DNA of 64,000 nt from an uncultured Clostridia bacterium (GTDB taxonomy: Bacteria; Bacillota; Clostridia; Peptostreptococcales; Anaerovoracaceae). The notes below the pieces were generated by a model. It was not told the origin of the DNA. It searched no databases and saw only the letters and a program-made list of their open reading frames with translations. Below, piece by piece: positions 16,755 through 22,615 of this stretch (position 1 is its first letter; every line of letters begins with the position of its first letter). The position numbers were made by a program, and so were the translations under genes. Location: the NCBI GenBank assembly GCA_934255135.1, contig CAKQMV010000006.1, positions 33,366 through 97,365 of the forward strand, in the 5' to 3' direction.

Positions 16755-17675
16755 CTAAGGCTCCAGTATCAGCTCGCATGAGCAGTGCTTATACGTCTCA
16801 ACAACAGCCTTGTTCACTTCAGCGATAGCGTTCGACAAACTCTCTATCTCAAGACTGTCTGCATCCACGCGGAAGTATATCGCGATCCACAGATGACGGC
16901 CTGTTTTGGTAATATCATAGAAGACTGGCAGGAAGCGATACTCCTCCATAATCGGATTACATACACCTTTAATCTTCTCAATAACCTCCTCGCTCGGCGA
17001 GAACAGGAATATTTCCTTACCCGCTTTCCACAGGATCTTAATACTCTCAGGAAGTGTGATTGCCATTACGACTACCGCGACCAGCTGGTCGAAGTATGGT
17101 GTGATAAAGCCGATTGGTGTATCCTCGATGCAAAGTGATACAAAGAATGCGAAGGACATACCCATACTATACATGATATCAAGCTTCCAACTGATAAGCT
17201 CCGCTTTGATTGCCGGTGTCGACAGGTTGTGATTCAGTCGCTTAAGTGATGTATAAAGAATGATGCTCGCAATTCCGAGGCAGAACTGGAATAATGAAAT
17301 CATTCCATTGTTAACATGGTTTCCTCCGTGCAGTGCAGAGTGAAGAATCTCGGCCGATACGCCGACTGTAACGGAAATCATCATGATACCTTTGACAACA
17401 AGGAATACAGTCTCTATCTGATAATAGCCGAATGGATGCTTCTCCGATACCGGCTTATAGAATAGAGGTGTGATAAACAGGAGCAAGCCAATAAAAACCA
17501 GCTCCGATGCATCGTACACAGCATCAGTCAGTGCTGATTGCGAGTGGCTGTATACGGCAAAGATAAACTCTGCAAGAGCCAGACCAAGGCTCGCTGCGAA
17601 TGAAAGTCTAAGTATAAGTTTCTCTCTTTTTAGTGAAAGCTTCTGTTTAAGCTTCTCTCGTTTCTCGGTTGTCAT
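16755..17675 (-). CDS. Cation diffusion facilitator family transporter
   Basis: 306 residues with about six membrane segments and a cytoplasmic C-terminal domain from residue ~205. The second helix region has the paired aspartates of metal site A (SALTDAVYDASELV). In the fifth helix the usual HxxxD appears as WKLD within ISWKLDIMYS, so the histidine of the classic zinc site is missing and metal choice may differ (for example Mn or Fe). The start at ATG 17675 has AGAGGTGG before it; an upstream ATG at 17759 lacks a good site. The family is certain enough, the metal is not. Confidence 0.82.
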   Translation of the reverse strand: MTTEKREKLKQKLSLKREKLILRLSFAASLGLALAEFIFAVYSHSQSALTDAVYDASELVFIGLLLFITPLFYKPVSEKHPFGYYQIETVFLVVKGIMMISVTVGVSAEILHSALHGGNHVNNGMISLFQFCLGIASIILYTSLKRLNHNLSTPAIKAELISWKLDIMYSMGMSFAFFVSLCIEDTPIGFITPYFDQLVAVVVMAITLPESIKILWKAGKEIFLFSPSEEVIEKIKGVCNPIMEEYRFLPVFYDITKTGRHLWIAIYFRVDADSLEIESLSNAIAEVNKAVVETYKHCSCELILEP

Positions 17676-17759
17676 AACCCACCTCTGTAATTTGCTGTCT
17701 ACATTTCTATTATAAAGCCACTTTTTCGCATCGTAAATGCAAAACCTTATTTCGTACAA

Positions 17760-17840
17760 TCAAAAATTCCGGCCGTTTCTGACCGGAGCATCAACTATAG
17801 AATTCGTTATTAATTCACCATCTCCAGTCATAATAAACAT
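17760..17840 (-). CDS. Possible 26-residue micro-protein downstream of smpB
   Basis: A short reading frame of 26 codons plus stop with a textbook AGGAGG five bases before its ATG. It begins MFIMTGDGELITNS and ends NGRNF. No similarity is known to me. Its ribosome site lies inside one arm of a long inverted repeat (17843-17903), so translation would be blocked when that RNA folds. The frame ends inside the terminator hairpin region. It may be a real micro-protein, a leader, or chance. Confidence 0.35.
   Translation of the reverse strand: MFIMTGDGELITNSIVDAPVRNGRNF
17762..17786 (-). terminator. Intrinsic terminator downstream of smpB
   Basis: On the minus strand CCGGTC pairs with GGCCGG (one wobble) across a six-base loop, followed by AATTTTTG. 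It ends the rlu-lepB-smpB transcript. Confidence 0.7.
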
Positions 17841-17842
17841 AA

Positions 17843-17903
17843 AATCCTCCTGTCCGATCCTTAGGATGTATAATTACACCTAATGATATCAAACAGGAGG
17901 ATT
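17843..17903. repeat. Long inverted repeat that would hide a ribosome site
   Basis: AATCCTCCTGT (17843-17853) and ACAGGAGGATT (17893-17903) are exact 11-base inverted copies with a 39-base spacer; the spacer itself contains the palindrome ATCCTTAGGAT. In minus-strand RNA one arm carries the AGGAGG of the micro-frame at 17760-17840. Confidence 0.6.
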
Positions 17904-17939
17904 CTCCTTTAATTCAATATTTTCCTATTTACGTTGCTA

Positions 17940-18410
17940 TTAGTAACGTTGCTTCATCGCGCGTTCCATCTTACGATCCGCATCCCTCTTGGCAATCGTA
18001 TCACGCTTGTCGTAATTCTTCTTGCCTCGAGCAAGACCGATTTCAAGCTTGCATCTGCCGTCCTCATTAAGATAAACATTGAGAGGCACAAGGGTCAGGC
18101 CTGAAGTCTTAAGTGTTCCGATAAGCTTGTTGATTTCCTTCTTATGTAGAAGAAGCTTGCGGTCACGAAGCGGTTCAACATTAAATCTATTGCCCTGCTC
18201 GTACGGTGAAATATGCATTCCGTAGATATACAGCTCACCCTTCTTATCTATACTGCAAAAGCTCTCCTTGATGCTGCAGCGTCCCGCACGAATTGATTTA
18301 ATTTCTGTTCCTGTGAGGACGATACCTGCTTCATAGACCTCATCGATGAAGTAGTCGTGGCGAGCCTTCTTATTATTCGCAACCAGATATCTGCCATGTT
18401 TCTTAGCCAT
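17940..18410 (-). CDS. smpB: SsrA-binding protein SmpB
   Basis: 156 residues, full length. It binds tmRNA and brings it to stalled ribosomes for trans-translation. Family segments: VANNKKARHDYFIDEVYEAGIVLTGTEIKSIR at the N-terminus, KESFCSIDKKGELYIYGMHISPYEQGN, and the basic tail GLARGKKNYDKRDTIAKRDADRKMERAMK, which inserts in the decoding centre. AGGAG precedes the ATG. It is third in an operon after the pseudouridine synthase and lepB. Its RNA partner ssrA lies 1.9 kb away on the opposite strand. Confidence 0.97.
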   Translation of the reverse strand: MAKKHGRYLVANNKKARHDYFIDEVYEAGIVLTGTEIKSIRAGRCSIKESFCSIDKKGELYIYGMHISPYEQGNRFNVEPLRDRKLLLHKKEINKLIGTLKTSGLTLVPLNVYLNEDGRCKLEIGLARGKKNYDKRDTIAKRDADRKMERAMKQRY

Positions 18411-18442
18411 AATTCTCCTGCTTTCGGTTCTTAATTGAAATC

Positions 18443-18970
18443 CTAGTTAAAATCAGTTCCGATACGGCTGAATGGGAAGAGTCTTACAACAACCTTACCC
18501 ATAATCAGATCCTTGTCTACAGGCCCAACATCAGCTGATCTTGAATCAATACTTACAACTCTGTTATCTCCCATGCAGAAATACTTACCCTCAGGAATTA
18601 CATAGTCATCAATATCGCCAGGCGTATAGCCATCGTTAAGATAGCTCTCCTCATACTCCTTACCGTTGATATAAACCATACCATCCTTGATTGTAATAAT
18701 CTCTCCAGGAAGACCGATTACTCTCTTGATAAGAAGCTTATCCTTACCTGAATCATCAGTCAGTGATGACTGAAATACTACTACATCACCACGCTCTGGT
18801 TCCTTATGCGAATAAGCTCTCTTATATGTAATAAGATAGTCACCTTCCTTGAATGTTGGAAGCATGCTTGTCTGCTGAACTATAGTCGGCTTGATGAAAA
18901 ACAGAATCGTTCCTGCAACAAGCACCGCAATAATAATATCTATAATAAGATTCTTTACAAAATCACTCAT
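18443..18970 (-). CDS. lepB: Signal peptidase I
   Basis: 175 residues. One N-terminal membrane segment (about 8-27) anchors the serine protease, which faces outward. The nucleophile is S35 in QTSMLPTF and the general base is K82 in LLIKRVIGLPGE; GDNRVVSIDSR is the conserved box E. It removes signal peptides from exported proteins. GGGAGAG precedes the ATG, and the gene overlaps the end of the upstream pseudouridine synthase gene by eight bases, which suggests coupling. Confidence 0.95.
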   Translation of the reverse strand: MSDFVKNLIIDIIIAVLVAGTILFFIKPTIVQQTSMLPTFKEGDYLITYKRAYSHKEPERGDVVVFQSSLTDDSGKDKLLIKRVIGLPGEIITIKDGMVYINGKEYEESYLNDGYTPGDIDDYVIPEGKYFCMGDNRVVSIDSRSADVGPVDKDLIMGKVVVRLFPFSRIGTDFN

Positions 18971-19952
18971 TTCTCTCTCCCAATGTTCTGATTATTTTAT
19001 CAAAGGTCTCTGGAATCTCAGCTTCGAAAACTCTGCCTTCGAGATATTCCAGCCCCTCAACAGTCTGCTTCAATTCTAATCTTGCACTGTGAAGAAGCTG
19101 TGTGCTGAGTCCACATTTCTTCCTTAACATGCTGTTAAAATCCGCTGCTCTGCCACGCGCATATTTGCTGTCGCCAAGAACCGGGTGTCCTATGCTTGCA
19201 AGGTGCGCTCTAATCTGGTGAGTTCTTCCAGTTACAAGCTCAACCTCCACAAGTGTCGCCCCAGAAAGTGCCTTAACAGGCCTCACAATAGTCACGATAT
19301 CGCGACCCTCCCCTGCCGACGTAACCTTAACAGTATTCGTCTTCGAATCCTTAGTCAGGCGGCCAGTCAGGCGAAGCTCCTTATCAATAACTCCGTAAAC
19401 GATTGTCATATAGTACTTGCTGACCATATCCTCACGTATCATCTCATTGAGGCCCTTGAGTGCCATCGCATTCTTACCGCAGATAACAAGTCCTGTCGTA
19501 TTTCTGTCGAGTCTGTTGCATGGTGCAGGGGCAAAAACCTTCTCAATTCGAGGGTTGTATTCCCCCTTCTCGATGAGGTAGTCCTTAAGCTGGTTGGCTA
19601 GGTGGTTCTTCTTCTCCGTGCTGTCTCCGTGTGTAAGAAGGCCCCATGGCTTGTCGGCAACAAGTATATTGTCATCTTCGTAAACTATCTTGAAGTTTTT
19701 CCTTGCCTTCTTGCCCGCAGTCTGCTTCTTGCGAGGCTCAGACAGTGACGCAATCATCTCATCAGAAAGATAGAGATTGATAATATCTCCCTCTGATAGC
19801 ATATATTCATTACCCTGTCTTGATCCATTGACCTTAACATCCTTACGGATAATCTTGTATATTGAGCTTAGTGAAGCCCTACACAGATACTTCCTCAGAA
19901 ATCTGTCGAGACGTCTCCCCGCATCATTAGGGCCGATTGAAATCTGTTTCAT
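18963..19952 (-). CDS. RluA-family 23S rRNA pseudouridine synthase
   Basis: 329 residues with an S4 RNA-binding domain (about 12-70: AGRRLDRFLRKYL, DVKVNGSRQ) and the RluA catalytic domain. The catalytic aspartate is D149 in CNRLDRNTTGL; other family parts are VADKPWGLLTHG and GRTHQIRAHLASIGHPVLGD. It isomerises uridine in large-subunit rRNA; the RluC- and RluD-like members cannot be told apart here. AAAGGAGG precedes the ATG. First gene of an operon with lepB and smpB. Confidence 0.92.
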   Translation of the reverse strand: MKQISIGPNDAGRRLDRFLRKYLCRASLSSIYKIIRKDVKVNGSRQGNEYMLSEGDIINLYLSDEMIASLSEPRKKQTAGKKARKNFKIVYEDDNILVADKPWGLLTHGDSTEKKNHLANQLKDYLIEKGEYNPRIEKVFAPAPCNRLDRNTTGLVICGKNAMALKGLNEMIREDMVSKYYMTIVYGVIDKELRLTGRLTKDSKTNTVKVTSAGEGRDIVTIVRPVKALSGATLVEVELVTGRTHQIRAHLASIGHPVLGDSKYARGRAADFNSMLRKKCGLSTQLLHSARLELKQTVEGLEYLEGRVFEAEIPETFDKIIRTLGERNE

Positions 19953-20053
19953 TTAAACCTCCTTTAGGTACTGTGATATTGTACCATTTATTGAAGTGTG
20001 CATCAATCTTGTGTATAATAAGGGGTAATCTAAGAGCGAAAGGGGATCTATTT

Positions 20054-20224
20054 ATGAATAAGCTTAAGGATATTCTTCATAACATCAATGACGTACTCCT
20101 TGCGATTGTAATCATCGCAGCAGCAGCCGGAATCATCTGGTGGCGACTGAACGTTATTTTGGACTACCCCAAGCAGCTTTCATCTTCACAGTCTAGCGTA
20201 GAGACAGTGCAAGAAGACAACTAG
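20054..20224 (+). CDS. Small single-pass membrane protein, unknown
   Basis: 56 residues: an amphipathic start (MNKLKDILHNINDV), one membrane segment (LLAIVIIAAAAGIIWWRL) and a polar Ser/Gln/Glu tail. The start is set by AAAGGGG eight bases before the ATG; a longer frame beginning at 19937 would overlap the divergent gene and has no ribosome site. It sits directly upstream of ssrA on the same strand. No family recognised. Confidence 0.65.
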   Translation: MNKLKDILHNINDVLLAIVIIAAAAGIIWWRLNVILDYPKQLSSSQSSVETVQEDN

Positions 20225-20267
20225 ACAGCATTCATCTCGAAGGTTAGCTTAACCGACGAGAGTTTAT

Positions 20268-20621
20268 GGGGATGTAATGGTTTCGACAGGTGTGTGGAAC
20301 AAGGATAAGCGAGCCGTGGCGTCATCCACGTTAAAAGGGCCGTTTTAAATATAAACGCTAAAAACAACAATTCATTCGCACTAGCTGCATAGTTCAGCAC
20401 CGCGCGCCGGCTCAGGTTTCCCTGTAGGCCTGAAATCCGGTGTCATTTATACAGGACAACCTTGCGCGAGCTCCCGGTAACGTAAGGGAACAACGGGATA
20501 GCCTGTCTGCAGTTTGCTGACGTAACGGCATTGCAGGCGAATCTTAAAGCATCAGCTGCGCTCGGAGAAATTCCTTCGGAAATGCTCTTGGACGTGGGTT
20601 CGACTCCCACCATCTCCACCA
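20268..20621 (+). ncRNA. ssrA: Transfer-messenger RNA
   Basis: The 5' end GGGGATG followed by TAATGGTTTCGACAGG and the 3' end with a T-arm (GGTTCGACTCCC) and CATCTCCACCA form the tRNA-like acceptor; GGGGATG pairs with CATCTCC with one G-U. CCA is encoded. Between them are pseudoknot-forming GC-rich segments. It rescues stalled ribosomes with SmpB, whose gene is nearby on the other strand. Standard single-piece tmRNA of about 354 bases. Confidence 0.97.
20357..20392 (+). other. tmRNA proteolysis-tag reading frame
   Basis: Resume codon GCT (20357) followed by codons for KNNNSFALAA and TAG, giving the tag AKNNNSFALAA. The hydrophobic ALAA end is the usual ClpXP recognition signal. The resume codon is chosen by position and alanine preference. 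Confidence 0.8.
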
Positions 20622-20629
20622 TATGTAGC

Positions 20630-20662
20630 AAAGAACAGAGCCGCGAGGTTCTGTTCTTTTTT
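20630..20662 (+). terminator. Intrinsic terminator of ssrA
   Basis: AAAGAACAGA pairs perfectly with TCTGTTCTTT around a ten-base loop and six T follow in total. Confidence 0.9.
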
Positions 20663-20810
20663 GCAAGCTTCGCAAACGGTAAACCATTTATGTAAACAGT
20701 GACTATGTTATATACAAGTTTTAACAAATAGAGCATCATTCTAAACTTAAAATTCATATTATAAAACAGAGGCACAAACCACTAATGTAATTCATGCCTC
20801 CGTTTCTATT

Positions 20811-20969
20811 TTACTTTTTATTACCGTTGCAATGTGGACAGCTTCCGCTGTTGGCTGATGGGCAGCCGATACACCTCGCGCCGCTCTTCTTAGCCTTGTG
20901 TATGTGGATTAATGCGGCTCCAACTATGACGCATACCACAAGTAATGCAATTATTGTAGCCATGTTCAT
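20811..20969 (-). CDS. FeoB-associated Cys-rich membrane protein
   Basis: 52 residues: one N-terminal membrane segment (MATIIALLVVCVIVGAALIHI), a basic patch (HKAKKSG) and a Cys-rich tail with C33, C36, C44 and C47 (CIGCPSAN, SCPHC). This is the pattern of the small proteins usually encoded after feoB and thought to assist ferrous iron uptake. I place the start at the ATG at 20969, which has the best spacing from AGGAG. It follows feoA on the same strand after 27 bases, but no feoB is present in the window. Confidence 0.8.
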   Translation of the reverse strand: MNMATIIALLVVCVIVGAALIHIHKAKKSGARCIGCPSANSGSCPHCNGNKK

Positions 20970-20996
20970 GATCATCTCTCCTATCGTATGGTTATG

Positions 20997-21209
20997 TTAT
21001 ACAAGCACAGCACCAGCAAGCTGCTTATCAAAGCTGTATCTTCCATCCTTGATGGACACTGTGCAGTTGTTTCTTCGTCTTGCCACTACGGTAATCGGTT
21101 CACCGCTGAAGCAGCCGAGAGTGAAAAGGAAGCTTCTCATTTCAGCATCATCTGTAGCAATATCCAAAACTGTATATGTCTTTCCAATTTCTGCATCCAT
21201 AAGATTCAT
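20997..21209 (-). CDS. feoA: FeoA-family ferrous iron transport accessory protein
   Basis: 70 residues forming an SH3-like domain: MDAEIGKTYTVLDI, MRSFLFTLGCFSGEPITVVARRRNNCTVSIKDGRYSFDKQLAGAVLV. The segment LGCFSGEPITVV corresponds to the LGLxpGxxVxV pattern of the family. FeoA proteins bind the FeoB GTPase in the cytoplasm. AGGAGG precedes the ATG. The promoter region carries two copies of a GTTAG-N6-CTAAC box, typical of DtxR-type metal regulators, so iron or manganese repression is likely. The missing feoB is noted as a finding. Confidence 0.85.
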   Translation of the reverse strand: MNLMDAEIGKTYTVLDIATDDAEMRSFLFTLGCFSGEPITVVARRRNNCTVSIKDGRYSFDKQLAGAVLV

Positions 21210-21299
21210 ATTGTCGCCTCCTTTTCTCTTTAATTTCTCATCTGACTGGTAAAAAATATTCTCTAAAAAACTGCTAATGGCTTATTTATGCATGTTGTA

Positions 21300-21315
21300 G
21301 TTAGCACTCTCTAAC
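21300..21315. promoter_or_regulatory. Downstream GTTAG-N6-CTAAC box, putative DtxR-family operator
   Basis: GTTAG and CTAAC flank six bases. It lies near the expected transcription start of feoA, 33 bases from an identical-arm box at 21333-21348. Confidence 0.65.
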
Positions 21316-21325
21316 TGACACCCTT

Positions 21326-21354
21326 ATATTACGTTAGTATTGCCTAACTGTCAA
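21326..21354 (-). promoter_or_regulatory. feoA promoter with an operator filling its spacer
   Basis: On the minus strand TTGACA (21349-21354) and TAATAT (21326-21331) are separated by exactly 17 bases, and those 17 bases contain the GTTAG-N6-CTAAC box at 21333-21348. A repressor bound there would directly block RNA polymerase. Confidence 0.75.
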
Positions 21355-21435
21355 TAGTTTTTTGCCATTTTATTTATGAAGATTTGGTGTTAACATAGAG
21401 TCAACTAAGTTTTGAAATATCATTGGAGGTCAGAT

Positions 21436-22554
21436 ATGTACAAGCTCGGCCAGAATTTAAGAGTTAGAAACACTATAGTCGAACAGACTAAGATTTCTTA
21501 TGCATCCGACGAGATTAATCTTCCGGAAGGCGGAATCGATTGCAATGAGGGATGTAATCCTTACGGATTCCCGCCTGCACTCGAACAGGCGATGCATGAT
21601 TTTGACATTAAGAGGTTCGGCCCATATCCACACAGCCACGCAATAAATGAGGGTCTTGCGGAATACTGGAAGGGATACCAGAACATCGAACCTGAGAATA
21701 TCCTTCTGACTGACGGAAGCATCAGCGCACTATATATAATCGCCGGAATTTTTGACAGCGACTGCAACGTTCTCGGTGTATCACCACAGTTTACAGACGC
21801 TGAGATGGCTTTTAAGCTGCTCGGCATGAACTATAACTCTGTTAAACTTGATCCTGCGCGAAATTACCGCTTTAATCCAGACGCTTTCATCAATGCAATT
21901 AATGATGATACCGATATCGTTTATATTGACAATCCTAATAATCCGACGGGGCAGGTTATTGATCTGTATGCACTCGAGAAGATTATTCAGCGAGCATCAG
22001 ATGTCGGTGCAGCGGTTATTATTGATGAAGCTTATGGAGACTTTATGCCTAATCAGAACTCTGCGATGAGACTCTGTGCTGAATATCCTAACCTCATTAT
22101 GGTTAGAACACTTTCCAAAGCATTCGGTCTGGCAGGACTTCGAATCGGATACATCGTATCGACTAAGACTCTGATTTCTTATATGAAGAAGACAGTTAAT
22201 CCATATCAGGTCAGCGAGTTCGCTCGTGAGATGGGCGGTATGGCTCTTAAACATCCATATCACTTCTGGGACAATATGGTTGATTTTACTAAGATGAAGA
22301 GAGAGATCAAAGAAGTGCTCAAGCAGCCTGGACATCTATCTGCAGCGGAAACAAGCGATATGGTTTCAATCATGGTCCTTATTCATGATGATCCATCAGC
22401 TGATCTTCAGAAGATGTTCTGGGACAATAAGGTTCTCTGTGTAAGTGGCGCAACCTTCAACAGTCTGGACGCAAATTCTGTAAGAATCAGATTGCCAAGA
22501 ATTGATGAGTTCCCAATCCTGCTCGAAGCAGTCAAGACTATACATCTCGGATAA
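21436..22554 (+). CDS. Class I/II PLP aminotransferase, histidinol-phosphate aminotransferase-like
   Basis: 372 residues of PLP fold type I. Motifs: NEGCNPYGFPPAL at the N-terminus, GPYPHSHAINEGL, YIDNPNNPTGQ (165-173), IIDEAYGDFM, and the PLP lysine K228 in RTLSKAFGLAGLRIGY; RIRLPR near the end. HisC and CobD-type enzymes share this architecture, and no histidine or cobamide genes are adjacent, so the substrate is open. GGAGG before the ATG at 21436 fixes the start over an upstream ATG at 21412. Monocistronic, followed by a strong terminator. Confidence 0.82.
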   Translation: MYKLGQNLRVRNTIVEQTKISYASDEINLPEGGIDCNEGCNPYGFPPALEQAMHDFDIKRFGPYPHSHAINEGLAEYWKGYQNIEPENILLTDGSISALYIIAGIFDSDCNVLGVSPQFTDAEMAFKLLGMNYNSVKLDPARNYRFNPDAFINAINDDTDIVYIDNPNNPTGQVIDLYALEKIIQRASDVGAAVIIDEAYGDFMPNQNSAMRLCAEYPNLIMVRTLSKAFGLAGLRIGYIVSTKTLISYMKKTVNPYQVSEFAREMGGMALKHPYHFWDNMVDFTKMKREIKEVLKQPGHLSAAETSDMVSIMVLIHDDPSADLQKMFWDNKVLCVSGATFNSLDANSVRIRLPRIDEFPILLEAVKTIHLG

Positions 22555-22571
22555 TTATCATAATCTAAAAC

Positions 22572-22612
22572 AGCAGCTGATCAGACATTATGTCACCGAT
22601 CAGCTGCTTTAT
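22572..22612 (+). terminator. Intrinsic terminator between convergent genes
   Basis: AGCAGCTGATC and GATCAGCTGCT form a perfect 11-pair stem with a 15-base loop, followed by TTATTAGTT. It may also serve the minus-strand uvrA transcript. Confidence 0.75.
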
Positions 22613-22615
22613 TAG

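Noticed and set aside
20443..20775. Minus-strand open frame of 110 codons with VGVEPTS-like text
   Set aside because: It lies opposite the tmRNA; VGVEPTS-type sequences are well-known false translations of tRNA-like 3' ends.
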